From Scenedesmus sp. ARA3 (taxonomy: Eukaryota; Chlorophyta; Chlorophyceae; Sphaeropleales; Scenedesmaceae), in NCBI GenBank assembly GCA_004335835.1, contig RWJK01001336.1:1-51893 (forward strand): 51,893 nt of DNA, read 5' to 3'. The position numbers were made by a program, and so were the translations under genes. Of this stretch, positions 35,401 to 47,349 are shown piece after piece (within the stretch, counting starts at the first letter, position 1; each line of letters begins with the position of its first letter). Under the pieces are notes generated by a model, which was not told the DNA's origin, did no database searches, and saw nothing but the letters and a program-made list of their open reading frames with translations.

Positions 35401-38400
35401 AAAGCTGGATTCGCCTGGACTGGAAGTGGCTGCAAAGGTGTGTGAGTGTGTGTGTCAGCAAGCAGTGGCCTGGTGGCATGTGGCAGCAGCACAGCTGAGT
35501 GAACGAAACTGCTTGATTCATAGATGACGCCATGTGCCATGCATCGGATTCGTCGTTCAAGAGTGTGTCCTTGTAATAATGGCATTGCTTTGCTCGACAA
35601 CCGTCTCCAAGTAGCAGGCTGCAGATCACTTGTTGCTGCAGTTGCAGCCGCTGCAGCATTGTTTGGTTAGCAGGGCTGCCAACCACTTTGTGCTGCCTCT
35701 GCTGCTGTTCGCAACTCTTTTACAACAGAGGGCACACGGTGTAGAGGCGCCAACCCATGCACCGGCCAGTCCAATTCGAATGGCATATGCATATACGTGG
35801 GGGCATCTACCACTGCATATGAGTGTAGCTGCAACCCTGGCTACATCTGGACCGACGGCAAATGCATAGGTAAGGAGGCACTTGATTGACGCACAGCTGT
35901 TGGAGCGTGCTGTAGCTCTGTGAAATGTGGGCAGGTGTGACACGTGGTTGTGGCAGCTTGTGGCACTGCTGGGCAGCTTGTGGTGGCTTGTTGCAATCAT
36001 GTAGTGACTCGCAATGCCTGATGCAGCACCATGCAAGCGACGATTGCCGCAGCCGCATGTGCAATGCACACAAAGCATTGTGCAGTCACTGTGATGCTGC
36101 ACATCTACAGCAAACTGGTGTCTGCTGGCGATTGCTGTCCTCAAGAGTCCATGCGGCGTGTTCACCTCACTCTGGGTGCTCCGCAAGTGCACGTGTGCGC
36201 TGCACCCGTTTTGCTCCCCGCAGCTTCCTAGAAATTGAGATCCTTTTTATTGCTGCTCTTTTCCGTTTCTCAGATAGGAACTCGTGTCAACTGGACAATG
36301 GAGAGGGCTACTGTCGATCTACAACCGGCTCTACTGGCCAGTGCATCGATGAGCCTGCACCCAAGACTGGGTTTGCCTGTGGCTGCCAAAAGGGTTATAC
36401 CTGGGCTAACGGCAATTGCAAATGTAGGTTGGTGGTATGGGGCATGGATACACAGCCTTGAAAGCGACAACAACTTGCATATCAGAAGGTTTCCTGCATG
36501 CAGCATATTTCATGTGAGCTACGCCTGGCTTGCAGCCAAACATGACTACCCGGCAGCTGCTGAGTCATCCCTGTAATGTTTCACTACTTGCATTGCTGCT
36601 GCTCACAACAAGCAATACAGAACTACTATCGGTGTTGTCTTGTGCTGCAGCTGACCACAACTTGTTACCCAATGCTGCACTGCAGTGATAGGCCTCTGTG
36701 CTGGCAACCCATGCTTGCCGGCAAGGATGCCGTATGCAGACGGCAGCTGCTTCGACAACCCTGCTCCCCGAACTGGTGCTGCATGTGGATGCACAGCAGG
36801 CCGCTGGTGGGACGGCAGCGGCTGCAGCCCTGAAGCTGGCACATGTATCCGGGTCTTTGCAGGCATCACTGGCACATCCGGCGGCGGTGTCGACGTTGGC
36901 ATTGCCACCTCTACCGCTTTCAAGTATCTGGGAGGAGTGTCGGTTGATGCAGACGGGAGCGTGTATTTTTCGGGTGAGAGACAATGGCACAACGTGTCAG
37001 GCAGCAGCCGTGCTTGCGCTGTGGTTGGACGGCATCCCATCACAGTGAGCTGTACCTGACAAGAAAAGAAGAAATTTCACATTTGCTCTCCTGTCAGAGG
37101 CCCAGCCTGAATGTATACATTATCACTGATAACTTGAGTGTGTTGATAGTATGATTCAAATTGCTGCTAACCATTCTCTCTATTAATTATAACCGGAAGC
37201 CGGCAGGAACATTTTTACATCACCCGACGTCTGCGTGGCAATTTTTGGAAACTTTGAGAGTATCACCAGCACTGGCGCATGTCTCGAAAACATTGCCAAG
37301 GGGCGCAGCTGCAGGTTGCACCAGTACAACAGGCAGGGCATGCTTAGCATCACACTACAGGCTGAGTGTCTTCAGTACCGATCACTTCCTTGCACGCTGA
37401 GCGTATAGGCATAAGATCTTTTCCGGGATAGTTGGAAGCAATACGTTGTGTACACACCTCATCTGAATGTGCTCATAGATGCAGAAGCCCCCCGGTTGGA
37501 GTGCACTTGTCCTGGTGTAGATTTTTGTTCTTTAGCGTTTCAGGGAGGTTGAATATACAATGTCTGCTAAGATGGTATTTCTGCCCAACATAAAGGCATG
37601 TTAGATTTGGCAAACCGCAGTGCTGGAGATGATTCCTTGAGGCATGTCTGCATTTGTTCAAGCAATGCCTGCTTGTTGATCACCCATGTATGTTGGTTTG
37701 TGGTGCACTTTTTTCTCCACAACCTGCACAAAAACGTTTCTGTCACTGCAGATTCATACAACAAGGCAATCCGCAAAGTTCAAGCTTCAGGCATTGTCAC
37801 GCGGGTAGTTGCGGCAACCCAGATTCACGATACCCCATTTCAAGTGCTGGCTGCCCCCAACGGAATGATCTACTTCACAGATCACACTCACCGTCTGTAC
37901 ATGTTCAACCCAGACAACAACGAGACAAAGAGTTTCTCTGTGGAGGACAGGGATGTTGGCTTCTCGGGCATGGCATACCATGCATCCAAGGTTTATGTCA
38001 TTGGTGAATATGTACAATATGAAGACGACGCGAAGGATGGGAAGGTCTACAGCTTCAAGCCAGACCTCAGTGCACACACAACAGTGGCTCAATCAGTGCC
38101 AGCAAAGTTTCCCCGCGCCATCGCTTTCAACAAAGCTGGAGAAGCCTTCATAGCCGCCTGGGACGTTGGCATCTTGAAGTCGGCAGGCATAAGCATGCTG
38201 GAGTCGTGGAGTCTGTGGAGCAATGGAACTGCTGACGTTGGCGAGGGCGTCACAGCAACAACATCAAAGTTGCATGCCTTGTCAATTGCCTTTGATGCTG
38301 CTGGCAACATGGTGGTGGGCGAAAAGGGCTGTGCGGTGTGGCTGGTGAGCGCTACCACTGGCAAGCTCAAGCGCCTAGCCGGCAACTCGGATCACTGCGG

Positions 38401-41400
38401 AGTGGCCCTGGATCCAAGGAACCCTGCTTTCAGCGATATGGAGGTGCCGCAGGCTGTGGCCGTCAGCCCCAGCGGAAACGCAGTGTATATCGCGGACGGA
38501 CGCAACCACCGCATCCTCAGGCTGGACCGGAGCTGTGCAGCTGCAGGCAAGTGACTGCGTCAACCGGCTCTGCTGAGCGCATCATGGGGCTGATACCATA
38601 AGGGAATGCCACCGGCTGTTGTGTGCTTTTGAACCACAGTTTGCTGACTTTCTGCTCTTTTTGTGTGGAGGTCAGGCTGGCCACCGCAGTATTGGCCAAC
38701 TCGAGGTGGTGGCTGGAGCCACATGTAGCCACATTTGCATGCACATCACTCAGTAATGCTACCTACTGCACTCCTGCAGAAGTATGCGCAAGCCACACCT
38801 GCTCAAGCGACCCCAAGTCGAACGGCGGCTGCATTCCTCTGCGTCCGCCACGCACTGGCTACGAGTGTGGCTGCATTGCTGGTAGCCGCTGGCATCAAGG
38901 CGCCTGCCGAGGTGTGTGCCTCTACTAATTTTATCAATATCAATATGTGCATAACCCCATGACCATGTCATTCTTCAGGCAGCGAGCCATTCTGGTGGCT
39001 GGAGCCACATACAGCACAATCACTCCTCACGGCTGTCATCTGCTGCAACCCTGCAGACCCTTGCGAGCGCAACACCTGTGCAAGCGACCCTAAATCAGAC
39101 GGCACCTGCACTCGTCTGAAAGCTCCAGATTTCGGCTACCAGTGCGTCTGCACTGCTGGTAACAGCTGGCGAGATGGCTCCTGCCAAGGTGCGTGCCTTT
39201 CTCGAGTAACGTGCAATCTATGAACACCAAAAAGGCGGCTGGCTAAGGTTCAGACAACAGCTGTGCATTGCGCCGGCAGCGGGATCTCAGCAACAAGCAT
39301 ATATGCTTAGCACTTGGCAGTTGGAGTCCACACAGTAACCCTCCAGCACAGAATTATGCGGAGCTATGCATTCATCTTGATGAATGGGAGCCAAGGAGCC
39401 ATTTGAAAACGTCTTTCGCACAGTACCAGCCACAGCACGTCGACAGCCTTATAGGTGTGTGTTTGACATCACATGAATGTGCGAATAACAGCGCGCTGCA
39501 ACATTGGTATTTCACAGAAGCACCACACAACGGTGCGGTGACGGACAGAAGAAACCCCGCCCTCATGCATAACAGCATTTAGTGTGCAAGCGTGTGCATT
39601 GTGTTCCATAGTACTCACTCTCTTTTCAGCCCACAGACCATGTGTTCACCCAGTTGTGGCTCATACCTGCGGAGCTTATCTGCCACAACATTATGGCACG
39701 TTCGTGCCGGGGCGTGGTTATGTCACTAATGGGGGGAGTGTGTGGGGTGCGCGGACGTGAACGGCACAGGGCAGCTCGGTGAAGTGCAGACGCGAGTTCG
39801 ATTCCTCTGGACCAAGTTGGTGTCAGGTGCCTTCAGCCACTCCATCAAACAGAACGGTTACATTTGCATGGAACATTCCACCTTGTCACCATGCTCCTTG
39901 GTAGCCTACCAAGCAAGCGGCTTGCTGCAACTCACAGACAAACCTAAGATTTTCTTCTGTCAGGCAGCCTGCTAATATTGTGCACATCTGACAGCTATGC
40001 ATTAACAGGGTATTTCCCGCACCCATGTAGCTCGGCAGCAGGCAGCTAACCAGCATCACTTTGTTGCCAGCACAGGTGAAAGGTGTGCACCCCGATGTGG
40101 TTGCGTTAGTGCTCAACTGCTGCAGCGTTGGAAACTGATGTACTGTTGGCCACCTCTGTGCTGCCAGCGGCACACCGACGGCCTGACTGCTGACTTGATG
40201 CTGTTGTCCTTGTCCTTAGGTCCCATTGACTGTGCCAGCAGACCATGCAGCGTGTCAGAGAGCCAAGATGGCAGTTGCACCAATGTCACCGTGGCGGTGC
40301 CCGGGCCACGCGGGTTGATGGCATATGAGTGTGGCTGCACTGATGGCTACATCTGGCGCAACGGCAAATGTGTAGGTGGGTGAGCACTGAGTGACGACAA
40401 CCAACACTTTCAGCTGAGCTGCAGCATGATGCTTTGCACATCCATTCACGCAGCCTCAAGGTGGCACATGCACTTGTGTGCATTCTGTACGCTCATACTC
40501 AGCGCCTACACTGACATGTGCGCTGAGCACGGCAGCGTTGCAGGCTGTCAGGTGGAGGTAAGGGTTATACGAGCTGTAGCTTAAAACAGCAGTGTGCTCA
40601 ACCTTGGCATGTGACATGTCGTGCATGACACTGGAATTGCAAAGCAGCATGTTGAACACACAACCGTCATCAGCAGGTCTGACTGGAACCCACATTCCGC
40701 AGCACTTGCATATCAAAGGTTGTATCGCCTAGCAACTTGCTGGACGCCTGAGCCACCCGTCAGCAGTGACGCTCTTCCTGTAATGCCCCTGGTCAGTGAT
40801 GCGGCTGCTTCCTGTACATTTCGTTACGAAACACAACCCATGTTGAATCACATTTTTGATTGGCTTCGACCAGTGCCGCTCCCCTGCCTGAGGGTTGCTG
40901 ACGCAGCTGTGTTGCCCCTGCTGTTCTGCCTTGGCGACAGACTTCGACTGGTGCATACGTGATGTCGATGGAGTCACCTTATGCGCTTACATCGAGGGAT
41001 CCAACGGCGATTGTACCGACCATCCTGCACCCAGTTTGAGTTACACGTGCGGGTGCTATGGCGGCAAAAAATGGATACCCTATGAAGAGGGTTACATCGG
41101 TGGTGTCTGCCAAGGTAGGCACATCGCACATCCAAGGTGCTGTCGCAGCAACAACGATGATTGTGCAATGCTGCACATGACAAGCATTCAGTGCCTAAGT
41201 GTATCTTTCGTTTGCAGGTGTTTGCAGAAATGGTGGGGTTGCTGCTGAACGACTATACTCTGTCACTGACACTGGCATTGAGCCATGTGCAATGGCGGGC
41301 GCACACAAAGACTGCTGTTGGTTCAGCAAGCAGGACGCCACAACATGTTGTGTTGCTGCAAAGTACGGGGTAAACATGCAAACCATGAAAGATTGAACAT

Positions 41401-43193
41401 TCACTTCCCCTTCGGACCTGCACGATTGTGTCTTCTGGTGAACCTGATGGGCATGCACAAATATCCCTCAAGCAAATTCACTGCAGCCTTGCAGTAGGCA
41501 ACGCGTGGCAGTACTGACCAGTCAAACCTTCTCAATTGCCGCCGTTTGATGCTTTGTTGCAGACATTGATGAATGTGCCACTGGTGGCAGCGCTGTTTGC
41601 AAATCCAAGCACTTCTCTACTGGGGCATGTATTGAATTGAAGGCATTTGGCGGGGGCTTCTCATGTGTGTGCGAGACTGACTACTGGTGGAATGGCACGG
41701 ACTGCTTGCCCAAGGCTGGCACATGTGTGCGTATTTATGCGGGAATAGCCGGCTCACTGGGCATGCCTGATAGTGTCACTGATGTACCAGCCACTTCGAC
41801 GTCATTGTCTGGTTCAACTGGGGTTGCAGTTGATGCAGCTGGGAACGTGTATATTGCAGGTGAGACCAGCAGGACTAGAACACGTCGCACGTCGCTGTCT
41901 AATATGTCATTAAGCTCCCTCAAGCTTCTTCAGAAAGTGCAATTTCTGTGCATTGCGCTGGGAGACAGCTGCACTGCTCGCGTGCACATTGTCCTGAAGT
42001 GCAGCAGTGCCACTGTCTGTTCGAAGCATCAGTGACTCGCGTCTCACAAATTGGGATGGATTAGTTGCAAATGATGTGGCATCTAGCACTGACAGCGTAG
42101 CCTTCATGTTCTACATTTGTCTGTGCTGATGGGTCAAAGTTTGACTGTGTTTGGCACACATGAGCAGAGTCAAACCGACAGCTTCAGGATGAAATTGTAT
42201 TTCAAAGTCAGCAGGGCATCATGTCACTGGATATGTCACTCAAACATTTTAACACGCGCTCAGCATTTGCATTAGCAACAAAATCAAGTCTCTTTACGCG
42301 TCGCAAGCTTCCAGCTGGTGCGCCTGCACCTGCCAGCCAGTGTCCTTGCATCAGCCTATACGCTGCTTCATCATATGTGACACCTGCAAACAATTTTTAA
42401 CAGTATTCGGCCATGTCTCACATTTCCCATCATGCTGCGTTGCAACCTGTCTGCACGGGGTGAAGGTTTTTCTAGGATCCACAAAGTCTCAATCACAGGC
42501 ATCATATCAGAAGCTGTGCCAGAGAGTGGGCACCGTGTACTGGCTGCAGACAACGGTGATATCTACTTCACGGGGGGTTGGGACGTTCACAGATGGTGGA
42601 GTGAAGCTGGCACTGTAAGGAGCTTCACTTTCCCAGACGACACAATTCTTGGTGGCGCAGCACTTCATACATCAGGCAGTATTTATGTCGTTGGCGCGAG
42701 ACGGTTCGCGCCCACCCTGTTGTACACCTGTCTGCCAGACCTCAGTAAATGCACAATGTTTGATGAAGTTCCAGCAAGTTATGTGACAGACATCGCCGTC
42801 AACAGCGCAGGCGACGTCTTTGTTGCAACCACTTATCAAGGAATCCTAAAGAGGTTGAACACAAGCAAGGATTGGAGCCAGGTAGACCTGGCAGCAGCAG
42901 GCCGTGGTTTACAGGTTACTGGCATTGATATCAATGCTGCTGGCGACATCCTCCTTAGTGAAGCAAGCTATGATGGCTGTTCTGTGTGGCTGATGGAGGC
43001 TGCTACTGGCAACCTGCGCCATGTTGCGGGCATCTTGGACAAATGTGGAGTAACCTTGGATCCCACAGATGCCACCAACACCATGCTGGGTTCGCCAACA
43101 GATGTGGCATTTGGTCCCGATGGAACATCAGTGTATATTGTGGATGCTAACTGCCTGTGCGTCCTCATCGTGGATCTCAAATGCGTCAAGTAA
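29446..43193 (+). CDS. Large secreted Cys-rich protein with EGF-like modules and two NHL-type propeller segments
   Basis: I do not recognise a named protein. I read 20 exons: 29446-29745, 30454-30553, 30980-31135, 31495-31830, 32297-32338, 32728-32916, 33276-33464, 33677-33868, 34496-34633, 35303-35437, 35729-35869, 36274-36423, 36686-36973, 37752-38546, 38780-38911, 39057-39188, 40220-40375, 40941-41114, 41563-41859 and 42466-43193. They sum to 1589 residues. A signal peptide (MAGPVLLVIAVACLS...) starts it. Residues 101-185 are GCC2/GCC3-like (CPPG..., CRPGTWSAGG). Exons 6 and 7 are a duplicated six-Cys module. EGF-like modules follow (CxCxxGYxW...C), one with a DIDEC calcium-binding signature. 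NHL segments cover about 755-1050 and 1315-1589 (GVAVDAAGNVYIAG). It is probably extracellular or cell-wall, perhaps adhesive. The last acceptor (42466) is the least certain. Exons 8 and 14 use GC donors. Confidence 0.85.
34308..34380 (+). repeat. Acceptor-side copy of EGF exon 9
   Basis: TCGCAG and a stretch matching AACCCATGCACCGGCAAGCC...GGCTCAGATGG of exon 9 (true start 34496) lie in the preceding intron. A GCC/GCT tract separates the two. It is the only clear junction copy I find in this gene. Confidence 0.7.
39630..39760 (+). pseudogene. Degenerate EGF-like exon in the EGF/NHL gene
   Basis: It begins after a good acceptor (TCTTTTCAG) in the phase used by all neighbours and reads AHRPCVHPVVAHTCGAY..., with an EGF-like start. 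It then loses the usual CxC pattern and meets TGA at 39758. Skipping it keeps exons 16 and 17 in frame. I take it as a decayed exon, but an alternative 3' end is possible. Confidence 0.4.
41219..41370 (+). other. Candidate Cys-rich optional exon
   Basis: After TTTGCAG the frame that continues phase 1 reads GVCRNGGVAAERLYS... with CAMAGAHKDCCWF and CC further on. This looks protein-like, but the nearest GT donors give the wrong phase for exon 19. It would be either a terminal alternative exon or a decayed module. Confidence 0.3.
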
Positions 43194-45139
43194 GAAGCAT
43201 CAGAGATGTGGCAACAGCAGTAAATCACAGTATGCTGTTTTGGGTCCTGGGCTTGCATGCACACCGCTGCTGATTCATGGTCAATGCATGTGCCTAGTTG
43301 CACATGCCTGCAACAAGGGTAACTGCTTGTGTTGTGGGACGTCTTTTGGAGGCCTTACATGTTGATCAGCAGAGCTTGATGCACGTTTCAAGGGAAATAC
43401 TCGTCGGCCCAAACCTCTGTTGGAGATGCTTGTCAGAAAAGTTGCATGTTGATCCAAGCACAGCTTGGACCGAAAATATACGTGTGTTGCACCGTGTGGG
43501 GTGCCAGCTGTACTACAGCTGTTAGTAACAGTGGGTGCCGCTGTCTTTCAAGGTACCCAGCTGCTTCTCCGCGCTTGTGTGCACTGCTGTGCCGCTGTCT
43601 GTAGAAGCACCAACTGATTTTCACACTGTTGCATGCTGTGCAGCATCCAAAAGCATAGCATGGTGTTGTTTGATGCTGTTTCAAGATACTGTACTACAGC
43701 CTGCCTTGCCTTGACGCCATTAAAGCTCAGCAACATTTGGCGATTCAGCGTGCTGGCTGTGGCCTGTACGTGCGCTGCTACAGCAGTGACAAACACGGTT
43801 GGTCTACTACTGCTATCGTGCAAGCTCAGCCAAGTAATGCATGCGTTTGGTTTCTGTATTACACCTTTGGTAGTTAGGTTGGCCCAGCAGCGACTGCGTC
43901 GAAATGGTCAAGGCCGCATGCCACCAGTGCCGCATGTCACCGCATGCCACAGGTGCATGTGCTCCAGGCATGCGAGCACTCCCCGGCAGCTGCTGTGGCG
44001 CTGCCTTGAATTGATTACAACCTTCATGGAAGAGTTTTACTTGTTGAGCCAGAAACGTGCTGCCTTGTGCCCTGTTTGCCTCCTGGTCAATCGTGCCAGT
44101 GAATTTGCCCAGCAACTGCAGCTGCCAGCTGGCAAGTGGGTGTCAGCATGCAGCAAGTTCGTCATAGGGTTTGATACTTTTGTCACTTTTGCGCCTTGAG
44201 CAGTGCTCTGCAAGGTTTGGTTGTGTAGCATGGCCCACACTGGAAGTGGCCCCGGTTGTTAGTATGTTAGTAGCACTGTCTTACACAAATGCATGGCTGT
44301 GCAGCGCCAGCCACACGATCTTGTGGCTGTGAGGAGGAAGCTCTTACAGCCACAAAAAAGTGTGGCCTAGGTTGATTTGCGACAGCAAGTAAACGAGGGC
44401 TGCAGCCAATGTCAGTGTCATCAGGTGCACACGCCACATACGTATATGCGCACTCACTCGAGAACTTCCTTGCGAGGTTACCCAGTAGATTCTCACGTGC
44501 CCTGTTGCCGTGTACATTAGTGAGACTCCTCCAGTCCCCGCGTTTAACACTTTGCTCAGCTTTCTTGTGTTGGTGCACCCGATGGGCCAGCCGCCACTGT
44601 TTGTGCCTTCATGCAGCGGCAATTGTCTTGCAAGAATCTGCCTGTTCTTTCCCTGCCTGTTATTTAGAGAAGCAGCAAGGGATTCAAGTCCTTCGGTCAC
44701 TGGAAAACCGTTTGGTGCAACCATTCTTTCGAAAGCAGAAAATCTACTTCTGTGCAAACTTGTCCTGTGTCATCAAATGCTGCAGATTTGCAGCAGAGGG
44801 TAAGAGTGTGCACACATACAAACCGTGTTGACTGGACAGTCTCTGTTGACAGCCCACTCCCTGTTTTGTAATGCACGTCCATACCGTTGCAGAGCTAATG
44901 TAATCCACGCCCACACTTAGTCCACCGCTCGGGTTGGCACCAGAACTGCAGACGATCCGGTGTCAGTGCCGGAACAAGCGGGCGTGGGTGACGCCTCGTC
45001 TGCCCTGCCGCACAACGATATTTGTCCCTTGCCTAAAACGACCCAAACGGTATAAGACCTTGGTTGATTCACTGACTACTGCACTCGAGCGACGCAAACG
45101 TGAAAGTCAAGTACGACAGCAGCTAGCACTCCTTCCGAC
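43194..45139. other. 3' flank of the EGF/NHL gene and intergenic region
   Basis: No further exon with EGF or propeller features is visible. The first TGTAA I find after the stop is at 44867-44871. If the GTAAG overlapping the stop (43190) were used as a donor, more exons could follow, but I see none with matching features. Confidence 0.45.
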
Positions 45140-45478
45140 ATGCCTGACACAGCAGCAACAGCGGTCCACTGGCTGAGCTTGGCCACTGTTAGTGCTGCTG
45201 CAGCCGCAGCATACGTGTACTATCGGCAATGGCAGCAGCGGCAGCAGCAGCAGCAGCAGCAGCAGCAGCTCCAGATATCAGCAGCATATCCCTGGCTGCG
45301 TGCATCAGTGTGCATAGCAGCAGCATCAGGTGCAGCTGCAAAGGATGGTGCCACGTCAGCTCATGCAGCCCCTGAAGTGTGGTGCAGCACCCCCAGGCAG
45401 CGGCCAGAGCTCATACCGCTGCTGGTGCAGGGTATAGGGGAGTCGTTCCTCCCAGGCAGCAGCAGCGGGCAGCAGAAC

Positions 45479-45511
<33 letters not shown>

Positions 45512-46391
45512 AGTGCAACAGGCAGTGACAAGGAGGTGCTGCTTCGAGCTGGCTGTGAGGTGCGTCTGCCAATGTGTATGCCACAATTGTGCAATGGATT
45601 GAGCTGCCTCTGCAGAGCCTTATCACGGCTCTTGCGCATCATCAGGATCACAACTTGAAGGAGTAGATTCATGACATCTGTGGCAACGGCGGCAATCATG
45701 AACCCAAGCAGGCCACGGCTCAGCTCGTAACCTGCAGCACGCTGTCAATCAAGCCATGCTCCCGCACACCAGTTTCCAACAACACCGCAGGGCGCACGCA
45801 TGCATGCTGCTCATGATTGGACCAATGGGCCGACTGCCCAGCCCTGCAGCACACGTACTGTTTCATGGCCCTGCCTGCCTCACAAGACTGCACCTGTTAC
45901 AGCTGACTCTGCATGGTCAGCATCAGCACTTGCCCCACCCTTGTGCATCTCTCTCTTGCTATGCAGGCCATGGGCGAACTGCCCGGTGCTGTACCACACA
46001 CACCACACCATCAGTTGCACTGCCTGCCTCACAACACTGCACCTACCACAGCTACTGCTGCATGGTCATCAGCACCTGCCCAACTCTTGTGTGTTTCTCT
46101 TGCCGTGCAGGCAATGGCACGGCGCTTCATCAACCAATGGGCCGACTAACCAGTGCTGTACCACCGTGTAACACCACAACACATACACAGACATCACAAA
46201 TGGCTTGTCTCATGTCTTGCAGGCAATGGCACGGCTCATGATAGACCAATGGGCCGACTGCCCAGTGCTGTTCCACACACAATGCGGCCGCTGCGTAGCA
46301 CTGCTAGCACCCAAGCCTCTCCTGCAGCAGCTGCTGCAGCTGCAGCCGCCCAAGCTGCAGCAGTGGCGGGCTGCACTGCTCAGCTGCTGGG

Positions 46392-46447
<56 letters not shown>

Positions 46448-47261
46448 GTGGCGAGTGTGTCGCAGCTGCTGCCGCTGTGCGTGAGCATCAGCAGGCACAT
46501 GACGTCAGAGGGGGGCAAGGCACTGCAGGACGCGGGGGTGGCTGACTACCTCAAACTCGTGGTGAGGCATAAGAAGTGGCACTAGTTCCAAATTTTCCCC
46601 GTGCACTGCTGCAGAGGGCCCTCTAGTCGCGGCAGTTGTCAGTGGCTTGGGTTTTGCCACGCAGCTATGTATAGCTGCTGCTGCCGCCAGGTCATGTCAC
46701 CTCCCCGAAAGCACGAATCCAGTGCCCAGCCAGCGCCCTGCTGGCAGCACTCACTGCATGTGGCTTTACAGGGCTGTAGGTGTTTCATTTGAAAACGTCA
46801 TTTGTTACTGCAGGTCATCGTCACCTCCCCTGCAGACCGCCGCCAGGGCCCAGCCAGCGCCCTGCTGGCGGCACTCACCTCGCTTGATGCAGGCCTTGTC
46901 TCCGGCTGACTCTGCTATATTAGGTGCCGCAACTGGCTGGGCCTTGCCCACACTGCAGCTACCTCACCCTCGCTTGTCATGAGTTTGCAGCCAGTCTGCG
47001 TGCTGCTGCTGCTGCTGCCGCCAGGTCATTGTGACTAGCCCTGCAGCCCGTGGCCAGGGCCTAGCCAGCGCCCTGCTGGCGGCCCTCACCTCGCTTGCAG
47101 AGCAGCAGCACCTGCCGCTGTGCCTGGAGGCAGCACACGATGGCCTGCTGCCACTGTATGAGCGGCACGGATTCAGCACATTGCAGCGCTTGAATGTGCA
47201 GCCGGACAGCAGCAAGGAGCCTCACTATGTCAACCTTATGCTGCGGAGGCCGTGGGCTTGA
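45140..47261 (+). CDS. GNAT-family N-acetyltransferase with an N-terminal membrane anchor
   Basis: It is likely to transfer an acetyl group from acetyl-CoA to an unknown amine. The exons are 45140-45559, 46223-46561 and 47025-47261, all phase 0, giving 331 residues. Residues 8-28 form a hydrophobic anchor ([19 protein letters not shown]), followed by CAG-encoded glutamine runs at about 34-46 and 113-126. Exon 2 holds MARLMIDQWADCPVLFHTQC, a serine run coded by AGC repeats, and YLKLV, which leads into exon 3. Exon 3 opens with the acetyl-CoA-binding motif A (VIVTSPAARGQGLASALLAA, with the R/Q-x-x-G-x-A/G pattern). It continues to LYERHGFSTLQRL, the typical GNAT C-terminal strand and turn. Exons 2 and 3 have upstream acceptor-side copies, and the coding end has downstream copies. 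Substrate and location are unknown. Confidence 0.82.
45800..46200 (+). repeat. Three acceptor-side copies of GNAT exon 2
   Basis: The start of exon 2 (coding AMARLMIDQWADCPVL, true start 46223) recurs at about 45807-45855, 45966-46000 and 46111-46165. Between them lie related intron blocks (CTGCACCT...GCATGGTCA...CTTGTG). The copy at 46111 still has CAG and reads to a TAA. Confidence 0.85.
46685..46900 (+). repeat. Two acceptor-side copies of GNAT exon 3
   Basis: The acceptor and the motif A coding recur at about 46694 (GTCATGTCACC...) and 46814 (GTCATCGTCACC...). The true exon start is 47025. The second copy is close to intact (Q-G-x-A-S-A-L-L), so it may be usable as an alternative acceptor. 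Confidence 0.85.
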
Positions 47262-47349
47262 ATGTGTGGCGGATGTTGCAGCAGGATCAAACAGCCCTGG
47301 ACAGAATTTGCAGTGCCGCGCACCATAGGCATCTTTTCATTTAGCACGC

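Noticed and set aside
39790..39825. GAGTTCGATTCCTC, like the T-arm of a tRNA
   Set aside because: The stem does not pair over five bases and no matching anticodon or acceptor stem is found around it.
43190..43195. GTAAG overlapping the stop of the EGF/NHL gene as a donor to further exons
   Set aside because: No downstream segment with EGF or propeller features in a matching phase was found up to 45139.
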